A DNA stretch of 12,500 nt from Nymphaea colorata (GCF_008831285.2 NC_045140.1:30677640-30690139), one strand, 5' to 3'. Positions 1-8,653 are shown, counted from the stretch's first letter. Made by a program: numbers and translations. Notes: generated from the sequence alone by a model not told the origin.

Positions 1-435
1 CGGTGGCAGCGCTAACGTCGAGCCAAGAACGCTGCTGACACTCGCTGGGCCGGGAGGCAGAACACGCGCCGAGAGCGAGGACGCTGCCTCGAACTGCTAC
101 GGACGTGCCGTCGATGATACCGGGAGCGCTCGTCTGCTGTCTGGTCGAGGGCCGCCCGTCAGAACGAAGTTGCCTGGCGTCTGCAGCCGATGTGTTGCTG
201 CTACGCTGAAGACGACGGAACAGGGCCGGAAGGGCCGCCTGGACTGCCGAGGGGGGCTGCTGTCACAGCGACAGCGCCTGCCTGCCTATCTCCGGAATGT
301 GGCTCGGCCACGGGCGTCGGTGGATGCCGACGAAGAGGCAGGGGCCGTTGTAAGGGCCGGCGAGCCGGCTGAACCTAATCCTAGCTAAGGTTGGGTTGGC
401 TGGGTTCGGCTAGGCTCTACTAGGTGGTAGGTCTG

Positions 436-819
436 GTCAAGCAGGTTCGGGTCAGGGTAGGCTCAGTCAAATAGGGTTTAGGTTCAGTCACGGGTTGACC
501 TAGCTAATAGGTTGGTTCAGTAAGGGAGGTTAAGGTCGAGCCTAAGCTTACGGTGCTGGTCAAAGTTGACCAAGTGCGGAAGGTTCACTAACTAGGTGGT
601 TGACTAAATGGACCGAGTCAATGGGTCCGGGTCAAGTAGGTCAAGGGTCGCTCGAGGTAGGCTCGAGTCGCTAAGGGAGGCTACCAACGAAGTGGGCTTG
701 GTGGACTAGCTGACCTAGTTGACTAAGGCTAAGGGTCAATGCCGACCTAGGTTGGCTCGGTAGAGGTTTAGCCTAGGTGCGGGTTCGGTGCAGGAGGTTG
801 CCTAGTGGGTTCGGTTGAC
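436..819. repeat. Tract of degenerate GGTC/TTGAC motifs (3' LTR copy)
   Basis: Within 384 bp there are 12 W-box cores: TTGAC at 495, 566, 600, 719 and 815, and GTCAA at 436, 466, 559, 617, 631, 640 and 735. One pair faces inwards across two bases (558-571). The tract is built from variants of short words such as GGTTGG, GGTCAAG and TAGGCTCAG, like an eroded minisatellite. No clear unit length is visible. TTGAC followed by C or T is the core bound by plant WRKY factors, so a stress-response role is possible but unproven. Confidence 0.45.
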
Positions 820-851
820 TGGGCTGGTCTTACCCAGGGAATGCACCGATG

Positions 852-867
852 CTTGCCACGTGGCAAG
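852..867. promoter_or_regulatory. 16-bp perfect palindrome centred on a G-box (3' LTR copy)
   Basis: CTTGCCACGTGGCAAG is its own reverse complement and holds CCACGTGG, the full plant G-box bound by bZIP and bHLH factors. It lies in the predicted transcribed part of the LTR. Further CACGTG cores in the same LTR copy are at 1039-1044 and 1293-1298. Binding is inference from the motif. Confidence 0.5.
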
Positions 868-939
868 ACGGACGGACACGACAGAGAGAGCTAGAAGAAT
901 GCTAGCTATTAGGAATAGAGCTCGAATTCTCGCCTAAGG

Positions 940-1320
940 GTTAGGGAGAAATGCGACAAGGAAGGAGAGGAGATTGGGGGCGAAGGGCCAGGTGGCACTC
1001 TCGTGCTAACTCGGATGGGGCTAGGGCTGAGATGGGGACACGTGGACCAGATCTACGGTGGAGGATTGCTGCGGGTCAGATCAAGAGGAAAGAAGGAAAC
1101 GGCTGAGGAAGAATAGGTAAGGTTGCGCGAGGTGGAGGAATTTCCTAAGTCTAAGGAGGCAAGATCCGAGGGAATAGGGAAAGGGGATCTCGCGGGGCCT
1201 GGCTTGAGGACAAGTGGCAGAAGGCGGGACCGAGGGGGGAGCTGGCAGGTGAGGTGGCGAGTGAGGTGGCGGAAGGCTGGCTTGGATTGCAACACGTGTC
1301 AAGATGAACGCGTGAGAATC
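940..1320 (-). other. Pyrimidine-rich (sense) block of R-U5, 3' LTR copy
   Basis: The + strand is strongly purine-rich with runs such as GGGGGG and AAGGAAGGAGAGG-like words, so the transcript here is C/U-rich. No gene is recognised: open frames on either strand lack known domains, and the minus-strand ones have no ATG. The one length difference between the LTRs lies here, AAA at 1089-1091 against AAAA at 10506-10509. Confidence 0.5.
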
Positions 1321-2156
1321 CTTGCGATTTAGGGTTGACGCGGTGGAGATGGCGAGGAGCTGGAGGGGGGCTGCGGCTGCGGGATTGCTTCCTGATTTGG
1401 TGGAGCAGCTGATGGCGAGCTGATCCTGGATCGGGACAGATGGCAGCAGCTGGGACAAGGGCTCAGATGAACGGCTGGAGGGCTGACAGGTGTTGAAACG
1501 AAGGGCTAGGATGGAACGGAGAAGGACTTACCGGAATCGGATGCTAGGCCTCGTCGGAATCTTCCACTTCACGCCGGCGGCCAGAACTTGATCCGAGAGT
1601 CCCGTGACCGATATACCCCTTACAGATTTTTAATTAAAACACTAGGGAAGGAGGGCAATTCGGTCCTTAACACCGGAATCAATGGCGACCACCGGAATTA
1701 TCAGCGATGGCCGGATTCAAGCAATTTTCCGGCGAGATTCTATCTCGAGATCCAGCCGACAGAATTCGCCCCTTTTTGATAATTAGAAAGCTCTTTTCTG
1801 GGCGATTCACGGGGATCACTCCTCTTCTTCAGATCTCGACCAGAGAGCGAGATTTCGTAACTTTTGAGCCTCTGGTCTGACAGATCAAAAGGGGAGGACA
1901 GGCCGCTAGAAATTGTAATTTTCTTATCGTTTTGTCTTTCTAATCCGGCCAACTCCCTACTAGGGATCAAACGTCTGATTCCAATCCCGCGACGCGATCT
2001 GCAATTTCTGATTAGAACAGAAAACGCCCAAATATTGATTCCCCTCTTCGGGTATGCCGAGGGAGGAACCGAGTGAAGACGCCCTGTGTTCTAAGGCAGA
2101 ATGCAGCAATCGGGCAGCGAGAGAGAGATCGAGATTCGTCTCCTCTTCGGTGTCGA

Positions 2157-2188
2157 ATTGAAGCCGGCGGTAGTCCGTCGCCTTCAAT
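2157..2188. repeat. Imperfect 14-bp hairpin in LTR (3' copy)
   Basis: The arms at 2157-2170 and 2175-2188 pair at 12 of 14 positions around a TAGT loop. It sits in the transcribed part of the LTR, roughly 340-370 nt after the predicted start. Its role is unknown. Confidence 0.45.
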
Positions 2189-2552
2189 CTTCCCTATGCT
2201 GGAATCGGCCTCACAGTACCCTCGTGATCAGGGCAAAGGCACCGATTTCAGAACTTTGAAAAAGCTCGAAAGGGGGTACTTACGTGACAAGGGAGGGATC
2301 GCCGCCGGTGGTGGAGATCCGCCGATGCCTTCTTCCTTATGCCTATGTCTCAGACGGCGGCTCTTCAAGGAATTTCTGGATTCGGAAGCGCCGTGGAGGT
2401 AGAGGACGCGAGGGGGGAGAAGACGCCTGGTTCTCGGGTTGAACAAGGTGGGAGACGAGAGGGGAGAAGCCTCGTGCGAGGAGAGAGAGAGTGCCACACC
2501 AAATGCCAATCTTTGATTAATTTTTTGATCCATTGTACATTGAGTTTACAGA

Positions 2553-2559
2553 ATATATA
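2553..2559 (-). promoter_or_regulatory. TATA box of the 3' LTR (copy)
   Basis: Identical copy of the TATA element in the 3' LTR. If active, it would direct transcription leftwards out of the element into flanking host DNA beyond the window. Confidence 0.55.
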
Positions 2560-2740
2560 CTAAACATAATGCGAGCCCTAATTACATGTTATCCTAGCTC
2601 GCTTCTTAGTCTAATGTCAAAAATGCGCAAGGCACAACCCGCCTTGCTGGGTCTCTACTTCAAAACTGAACGTTGACATGAAATAGATGACGCAACCTAA
2701 CCCGGGCCTAGCGCCCAACTCGAAAATCAAAAGCTAAAGT

Positions 2741-2834
2741 CCCTAAGTCTTGTGGACTTAGGGCGGGGACCTCGTGTGGGTTACCGCCCACACTTCGGAA
2801 TTTCGAGCACGGGTCAAGTCCGATTGACTCGGAC
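2741..2834. repeat. Three inverted repeats in U3 (3' LTR copy)
   Basis: Three perfect inverted repeats lie between the gag-pol stop and the TATA box: CCCTAAGTC / GACTTAGGG at 2741-2749 and 2755-2763 (loop 5); GTGTGGG / CCCACAC at 2774-2780 and 2787-2793 (loop 6); GTCCGA / TCGGAC at 2818-2823 and 2829-2834 (loop 5). In the 3' LTR this is the 3' untranslated part of the genomic RNA before polyadenylation, so they may act as RNA hairpins. As DNA they could be factor-binding sites. Confidence 0.6.
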
Positions 2835-2865
2835 CTGAACCTAAGCCTCTCGGCTTTAGATAGGC

Positions 2866-5800
2866 TCAAGCGTTCGGGGAATTTGGACTCACGCTCGGGT
2901 TATCCTGATCAAGCTCGGTGAGCCTCGCAATAGGTTCTAGAACGTCTTGAGTTCCACCTGGTTTGAGCACTCTTTCGGACCTAGTTGCTCCTCCCACGCC
3001 GCCCGCTGCAACTGGCTCGAGTGCTGACTTAGCCTCGCTTGGACTTTCTTCGTGCTGCCTTAGCGCCTGTGTCCACAAATCCGAGGCCTTTCGTCTTGAC
3101 CGACTGGTTTCGGCCTGATCACGCCGAGTTGGGTCTGGACCTACAAGTCGGTCCGTAACAGATTCCCCCTCCCTAGAATGCGCTTGTCCTCGAGCGCTAG
3201 AGGAGGGAAAGCGATGAGCCACTGACCCAAACTCTTCCCAAGAGGTTCCTCTGTCAGGTCCCTCCCATTCCACTAATACCTCATGCCGTGTTCTCCCTTG
3301 TCTTTGGACATATCTATGTTTGAGTATACGATAGGGAGTGGGCAAGTTGTCCTGTTCCGGTATCTGCTCGATCATTGTAGGAATATCACCATGATGAGGC
3401 TTGAGCCTGGTGATATGGAAAACTGGGTGCACCATTGCTTCCCGCGGAAGTCCCAGTCGATATGCTGCCTTTCCTACTTTTTGTAATACCGGAAACGGTC
3501 CATAATACCTTGGTAATAGCTTAGAATAGGGTTGGCCCATTAACGATCGTTGTTTGAGGGGCAACCTCTTCAACCACACGTAATCACCCACTTCGAATTC
3601 TCGATCTTTTCGCCCTTTGTTGTAGACCTGTCTCATCCTGTTCTGGGCTTTGGCAATGTTTTGCTTGAGGGAGTCAAGGACTTCCTCACGGGTGCGTAGC
3701 TCGCAGTCTACATTGTCGTCGCCTGCTGTACCTCCTTCATATCTAGGGATGCTTGGAGGAGGGGTCCCATATACACCTTCAAAAGGCGTCATTCCTGTTG
3801 ACGAATGTAAACTGGTGTTGTAAGACCACTCTGCCCAAGGTAAGAATTTTACCCAAGTTTGTGGCCTTTCTCCTGCAAAACACCTCAAATAGGTCTCAAG
3901 AGATCGATTTACGATTTCGCTCTGCCCGTCTGTCTGTGGGTGATGGGCTGTACTAAACTTGAGCGTCGTACCCATAAGCTTCATGTACTCCTGCCAGAAT
4001 GCGCTAAGGAAGATTGAATCTCTGTCACATACGACTGATTGTGGCATTCCGTGGAGCTTTCCAACGTACTCCTGGTACACGCTGGCCACCATTGGTCCTT
4101 GATACGACCTAGGCAAGGGAGCGAAGTGGCTGTACTTGGTCAGACGGTCCACTACCACTAGCACAGCTTCCTTGCCTTCAGAGCGGGGCATGGCGTCAAT
4201 AAAATCCATGGTCACATCGGTCCATGGTTTGGCTGGTATGGGGAGGGGAACTAAATGCCCTGGAGGTCTAATGGCCTCGTATTTTTCCCTCTGGCATACC
4301 AGGCAACTCCGGATGTACCTTTGTACTTCTGCCTTCATGCCACGCCACCAAAATTGGGCTTTAATTCTGCTTAGGGTTTTAGAAACCCCCTCATGACCCG
4401 CGGCAGGGGTGTCATGGAAATGACGCAGGAGTTCCTGCTTAAGCCCAGACTCTGGAGGAACCACTGCTCGGTTCTTCCTATATAATAGATTCCCTCTGAC
4501 TGTATAGAAGGGAATGGATCCTGGATGTTGTTCTGTTGATGCACGGACTAGCCTTAGGGACTGGTCTGCTTGTTGTTCCTGGGCTAACCTATCCCAAACA
4601 TCAGTTTCCACTACCGAAAGAGTCATGAACTGCTCAGTCAATCGAGAGAGAGAATCGGCCGCTGTATTTTCCGGACCCTTTTTGTACTCTATTTCAAAAT
4701 CGTATCCCAGCAGCTTTGCTAACCAACGTTGTTGGGTAGGCGTGGATACTCTCTGCTTTAACATGTACTTTAGAGAATTTTGGTCCGTCTTAACTGTGAA
4801 TCTACGCCCTATAAGGTAGGGCCGCCACTTTTCCACTGCCAACACTATCGCTAGTAGTTCTTTCTCATAAGTAGAGAGAGGCTTCGCTCTACTTGTGAGC
4901 GCCTTAGACATATAAGCGATAGGGTGGCCTTCTTGGCTGAGAACGGCCCCTATTCCAACCTCACATGCATCTGTCTCTATTGTGAACTGCTGGTTGAAAT
5001 CCGGAAGTGTAAGAACGGGTGCAGACATAAGGGCAAGTTTTAACTTTTCAAAGGCTGCCCTAGCCTTATCCGACCATTGAAAGGCTCCTTTCTTGAGCAT
5101 CTGGGTCAAAGGCTGTGCGATCAAACCATAACCTTGTATAAAACGCCTATAGTACCCAGTCAAACCGAGGAATCCGCGGAGTCCTTTCAAGTCCTTAGGC
5201 AGTGGCCATTTCTGCATGGCTTCTAATTTTTCGGGGTCTGCCCGAACCCCTTGTTGGCACACTATGTGCCCCAGATAACCAATAGAAGGTTGTCCAAAGC
5301 TGCATTTGGACATCTTGGCGTATAATTGGTTATCTCTGAGTACCTGAAGGGCAATAGCGAGATGCTTCTGATGTGATTCTTCAGACTGACTGTAAATCAA
5401 GATGTCATCAAAGAAAACTAAGATGAAATCGCGGAGGTATTGTCTGAAGACGTCGTTCATGCACCTCTGAAACGTTGCTGGTGCGTTAGTTAGACCAAAT
5501 GGCATGACGAGGAACTCGTAGTGCCCGTCATGCGTCCTGAAAGCGGTCTTGGGGACGTCATCCTCGTACATACGAATTTGATGATAGCCGGCTCGTAAGT
5601 CGATCTTGGAGAAAATAGTTGCTCCGGCTAGTTCATCCAATAACTCATCAATTACCGGTATGGGATGTCTATCCTTCACGGTGGCTTCATTCAGGGCGCG
5701 GTAATCTACACAGAAGCGCCAGGTATTGTCTTTCTTCTTCACAAGTAGGACCGGTGAAGAGAAAGGGCTGCTACTTGGTTGCACAATGCCGCTTTCCAAC

Positions 5801-8040
5801 ATTTCCTTAACCAGACGTTCGATTTCAGCCTTCTGGTTATATCCATACCTATAGGGGCGCACATTAACCGGTTCTGCCCCTTGAGTCATTATGATCCTAT
5901 GGTCGTAGGATCTCTGCGGTGGAAGCCCTTTTGGCTCCTCAAAGACGTCCTCATATTGATTCAGCACCAGCTGAATTCGTTCTGGCACTATCTCTTTCTG
6001 CTCTTCTTTTTCTGGCACATCAGTAGCGAGTGCCATCACCCAACACGCGGGCTGCTCGGTTTCAATTGCCCGAAGTGCAGCCTTGGGACGAGTTGTGCTG
6101 GTCAAGCCCTGTAGCGTCATGGGCTCTTCGTCGCCGTCAGGAGTGAAGGTCATGCTGAAGTTCTTCACATCCCATGATATGATGCCAAGCGCGAAAAACC
6201 ATGGCATCCCGAGAATAAGGTCTACTCCATCCAAAGGAATGACTAAGAAGTCGATCTTGAATGGTTTTCTCTTGATCACTACTTCTATGCCTTTCCCTTC
6301 GTTATGGCACTTTAACCTCATACCCCCTCCCACGATTATCGTTTGGGGGTGGCTTGATTCTAAGGAGATGTTGCATCTTCGTGCTGCTTCCTCAGTTAGG
6401 AAGTTCTTGGTTGCTCCATTATCAAGCAGAATTAAGACCTTATGTCCGTTTATCCTCCCAGATACCCTGAATGAGTTGGGTTTGTTGGGATCTTGCATTG
6501 AATGCAGAGACTCTGCCTCGGTTGGCTTTTCTTCTTTGGCGGGAGTCTCTTCCACTCGGACTTCTTTCTTTTTCTCGGCTTGTTTAGCTCGCCTCTTGAT
6601 AACTATTTCCTCATCTGATGAGGACGAGCTGGTCTCATACGGCGTAGTAGACGAATCGCTACACGAACTAGACTCGTCATCGCTTACCACCTGTACCCTG
6701 TAATACGTTGGGCACTGATGGTTCTTGTCCCACTTTCCCTCACATCTGTAGCATAGACCTTTACGTCTGAATTCTTCAATCTGCTTTGGCGTGAGGTAAC
6801 GCGTTGGTGGTTTTCGGCCTTGCCCTGGGTTTGGGCCTTGGGGTGGCCGATAATCGCTCCCTCTTCGGAAGGGAGTTTGTTCCTTCCCTCTAAATCGAGA
6901 ACCAGAGGAGTAGGAAGGTCTCCTCCTCTGCTTGTCCATCTTATGAGCCTTTTTCTCGGCTCTCTTCTCCTCTATTTGCTCCTCATAGAGACGGGCCATG
7001 GCAAAACATTCTTCTAGCCTGTTGAAGCGGTGAATTTTCAATTCTCTCTTCACTTCGCTTTTGAGGCCGCCTTTGAACGCTCCGATGAGGGCCTTCTCTG
7101 GCCACTGGACCATGCTAGCCAACCTCTCAAATTGACGTTGGTAGGCTGCAACGGTTGAGGATTGGACCAGATTCTTGAGGTCCTCATCATAATCGATGAA
7201 TGTTGAATCTCCGAACTGTAATTGGAGACTCGCCTTGTACTTCTCCCAAGTTGGATCTGCCGTTTTGTGATCGAACCACAAATAATGGGTTGTGGCCTCT
7301 CCTGTCATGTTCGCAGTGGCAATTTCAATCCACTCGTCTTGGGGTACACGATGGCACAAGAAGTACCTCTCGGCCATGAATAGCCACTCCCGTAAGTGCT
7401 CCCCATTGAATTTGGGAAACTCATAACGAACGGTGGGAGTTCGCCTCTCTTCTTGAAGCTGACGTTGCGCTCTTCTAGGACGTAGAGGAGATTCGTCCTG
7501 TTCCCCTTCTGAATCGTAATAGGTGCGATTCATTCTGCTGCTAGCGAACCTTTGCACTCTTGGCGTTCTATAATATTCGCTAGTGGGCTCAATGGGCTGT
7601 CGCTCTTGCGGGGGACCCATATGTAAAAGTCTGCCCCCTTCCGTACTTGTTCCGATGTGCGAGAGATTGTTCGGGTCTATCTCAGTATCGGTGGGGTAGG
7701 TAGGGGCACCTAACACACCTTTGCCTTTGTTCGGACCCTGAGTGGTCCTTTCCCCTCCTGGGTTCTGGTTGGCCGCTAACTGCTTCAAAAGACCGCGAAT
7801 TTCATCCATCTCATTTTGCCGCTCTCGGTTTTGTCTTTCCAATTCTCGTTTGCGGACTTGATCGGATTTGTTCATATCATTTCTCATTTGCAACAGCTCT
7901 TTTTCAATGTTCAAAATTCTGCCCATTGCATAGTTGGGAACTGGTCCCGCTTGTGTGCTTGGAGCTTCCTCAGGTTGATCGTTGAGGGGCTCCTCAAGGA
8001 CAGGCTCGTCGGGATTGAACTGCTTCTTTGATTTGCCCAT
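2866..8040 (-). CDS. gag-pol: Gag-Pol polyprotein of a Reina-like chromovirus (1724 aa)
   Basis: This single ORF encodes all element proteins, which are cleaved by its own protease. It is intact. The ATG at 8040 was chosen over the upstream TTG at 8055: it is a true ATG with A at -3 and G at +4. Approximate domains: charged coiled coil 40-92; gag capsid 205-355; zinc knuckle C430-C433-H441-C443 (CX2CX7HXC, as in plant chromoviruses); Ser/acidic linker 453-478; aspartic protease with D540 in DNGAT, where DSGA or DTGA is usual; reverse transcriptase 720-925 with D814 and FFDD at 876-879; RNase H 1018-1132 with D1024, an Glu at 1059 or 1061, D1086 and D1129; integrase zinc finger H1209, H1216, C1246, C1249; catalytic core D1279, D1339, E1375 (D-35-E); GPF at 1514-1516; chromodomain-like segment 1568-1613 with W1592 and W1601. 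Residues 1628-1724 are encoded within the 3' LTR and include a basic patch near 1638-1651. There is no frameshift between gag and pol. Stop is TGA at 2868-2866. Confidence 0.96.
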   Translation of the reverse strand: MGKSKKQFNPDEPVLEEPLNDQPEEAPSTQAGPVPNYAMGRILNIEKELLQMRNDMNKSDQVRKRELERQNRERQNEMDEIRGLLKQLAANQNPGGERTTQGPNKGKGVLGAPTYPTDTEIDPNNLSHIGTSTEGGRLLHMGPPQERQPIEPTSEYYRTPRVQRFASSRMNRTYYDSEGEQDESPLRPRRAQRQLQEERRTPTVRYEFPKFNGEHLREWLFMAERYFLCHRVPQDEWIEIATANMTGEATTHYLWFDHKTADPTWEKYKASLQLQFGDSTFIDYDEDLKNLVQSSTVAAYQRQFERLASMVQWPEKALIGAFKGGLKSEVKRELKIHRFNRLEECFAMARLYEEQIEEKRAEKKAHKMDKQRRRPSYSSGSRFRGKEQTPFRRGSDYRPPQGPNPGQGRKPPTRYLTPKQIEEFRRKGLCYRCEGKWDKNHQCPTYYRVQVVSDDESSSCSDSSTTPYETSSSSSDEEIVIKRRAKQAEKKKEVRVEETPAKEEKPTEAESLHSMQDPNKPNSFRVSGRINGHKVLILLDNGATKNFLTEEAARRCNISLESSHPQTIIVGGGMRLKCHNEGKGIEVVIKRKPFKIDFLVIPLDGVDLILGMPWFFALGIISWDVKNFSMTFTPDGDEEPMTLQGLTSTTRPKAALRAIETEQPACWVMALATDVPEKEEQKEIVPERIQLVLNQYEDVFEEPKGLPPQRSYDHRIIMTQGAEPVNVRPYRYGYNQKAEIERLVKEMLESGIVQPSSSPFSSPVLLVKKKDNTWRFCVDYRALNEATVKDRHPIPVIDELLDELAGATIFSKIDLRAGYHQIRMYEDDVPKTAFRTHDGHYEFLVMPFGLTNAPATFQRCMNDVFRQYLRDFILVFFDDILIYSQSEESHQKHLAIALQVLRDNQLYAKMSKCSFGQPSIGYLGHIVCQQGVRADPEKLEAMQKWPLPKDLKGLRGFLGLTGYYRRFIQGYGLIAQPLTQMLKKGAFQWSDKARAAFEKLKLALMSAPVLTLPDFNQQFTIETDACEVGIGAVLSQEGHPIAYMSKALTSRAKPLSTYEKELLAIVLAVEKWRPYLIGRRFTVKTDQNSLKYMLKQRVSTPTQQRWLAKLLGYDFEIEYKKGPENTAADSLSRLTEQFMTLSVVETDVWDRLAQEQQADQSLRLVRASTEQHPGSIPFYTVRGNLLYRKNRAVVPPESGLKQELLRHFHDTPAAGHEGVSKTLSRIKAQFWWRGMKAEVQRYIRSCLVCQREKYEAIRPPGHLVPLPIPAKPWTDVTMDFIDAMPRSEGKEAVLVVVDRLTKYSHFAPLPRSYQGPMVASVYQEYVGKLHGMPQSVVCDRDSIFLSAFWQEYMKLMGTTLKFSTAHHPQTDGQSEIVNRSLETYLRCFAGERPQTWVKFLPWAEWSYNTSLHSSTGMTPFEGVYGTPPPSIPRYEGGTAGDDNVDCELRTREEVLDSLKQNIAKAQNRMRQVYNKGRKDREFEVGDYVWLKRLPLKQRSLMGQPYSKLLPRYYGPFPVLQKVGKAAYRLGLPREAMVHPVFHITRLKPHHGDIPTMIEQIPEQDNLPTPYRILKHRYVQRQGRTRHEVLVEWEGPDRGTSWEEFGSVAHRFPSSSARGQAHSREGESVTDRLVGPDPTRRDQAETSRSRRKASDLWTQALRQHEESPSEAKSALEPVAAGGVGGATRSERVLKPGGTQDVLEPIARLTELDQDNPSVSPNSPNA
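3161..3174 (-). other. Polypurine tract (plus-strand DNA primer site)
   Basis: In element sense this reads AGGGAGGGGGAATC and abuts the TGTTAC that opens the 3' LTR. A purine run directly before the LTR is where RNase H leaves the primer for plus-strand synthesis. The tract also codes for part of RREGES-like tail sequence (residues 1623-1627, REGES) of the polyprotein, so it is both a cis signal and coding sequence. Confidence 0.85.
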
Positions 8041-8260
8041 AATTGTTTTGGGCAATTTTATGTCAAAGACTACCGAAGAAAGGAATCCTAGCTAAAATCC
8101 CAAAAAACTGACGCTGCCACTCTCAAGCGAGAAGTCGCTGTCCGACTCCTAAAACTGTTGGCTGATCCCTGACCGAAGACCTGATCTGCCGACTGACCCT
8201 GCCCTAATGCCCTACGCTGCCGCTGCCCTAGCTGCCGGTAGCGCGTTTAGAGGCAAGGGA

Positions 8261-8443
8261 GACGGGTTGGCCCGTCTAGTGCCGCGCTTCTCCTAAGCGC
8301 CTCGGCACTCCCACTTCGCCCACGGCCGGGCTTTTACAAGCCTAAATCACCGCACCCTCCTGGTGCCTCGGTGACGAACCGGGAGCTCGGCTGCCCTCGG
8401 GTGTACGGAATGTACAGCCCTCTACTTGCTAAAAGTGAGCAAG
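8261..8443 (-). other. Cluster of six hairpins in the leader
   Basis: Inverted repeats seen in order: 8261-8266/8271-8276 (6 bp, loop of 4); 8278-8309, a bulged stem; 8329-8333/8338-8342 (5 bp, loop of 4); 8347-8374, a second bulged stem; 8402-8406/8412-8416 (5 bp, loop of 5); and 8425-8430/8438-8443 (6 bp, loop of 7). The two bulged stems share their design: an outer 6-bp stem, an inner stem of 6 or 4 bp, a 3-nt purine bulge on the same side, and the same terminal loop (AGGAG in the RNA). The position between PBS and gag fits a packaging or dimerisation signal. That role is inference, and no folding calculation was run. Confidence 0.55.
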
Positions 8444-8653
8444 CAAAGCCTTAAACACGTACGAAGACGGAAGTCGTGGGGACTCCAAAAAAAAAACCAA
8501 AATCTGCTCTAGATAACTGAAAATAGACTGACTAGAAAACCAAAAGAAGTCCACTGACACTCTGGAAATCCGAAAAGAAGACCGTCTGCACTGCCGTTGA
8601 TGAAGCTTCTTCGTAGGTCCAAGTGCTCAAACCGACGGTGTTCCTCAAGATTC

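Larger units (their letters stand above)
1..3160 (-). repeat. 3' LTR (outer U5 end cut by window edge)
   Basis: The right boundary is the CA at 3159-3160, followed directly by the pyrimidine strand of the polypurine tract. In element orientation the LTR therefore starts TGTTACGG at 3160. The left end lies about 750 bp outside the window, judged from the other copy. In element order it holds the last 97 codons of gag-pol (3160-2866), a U3 with three inverted repeats and a TATA box (2553-2559), then a long R-U5 with no recognisable gene. The repeat matches 9418-12500 with a constant offset of 9417 up to the A-run at 1089-1091, and 9418 after it. No substitution was found when the copies were read side by side. 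Confidence 0.93.

Noticed and set aside
1081-1458. 125-codon minus-strand frame in the LTR (and 10493-10876)
   Set aside because: It begins with TTG, as the stretch has no sense ATG. Its end differs between the LTRs because of the one-base A-run difference, which argues against coding.
2228-2533. 101-codon minus-strand ORF starting at a real ATG
   Set aside because: No recognisable domain. The ATG lies at the predicted transcription start, so it may not be in the mRNA. Kept only as a marker in the findings.
2741-2763. Bacterial-type terminator hairpin
   Set aside because: The stem-loop is neat but the element is a plant retrotransposon transcribed by RNA polymerase II, and there is no following U-run.
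6083-6703. 206-codon + strand frame opposite the protease and linker region
   Set aside because: It is antisense to well-supported coding sequence with conserved motifs, and its own translation shows no domain.
8041-8055. Upstream extension of gag to the TTG at 8055
   Set aside because: A good-context ATG lies five codons downstream at 8040. Plant retrotransposon gag normally starts at ATG.
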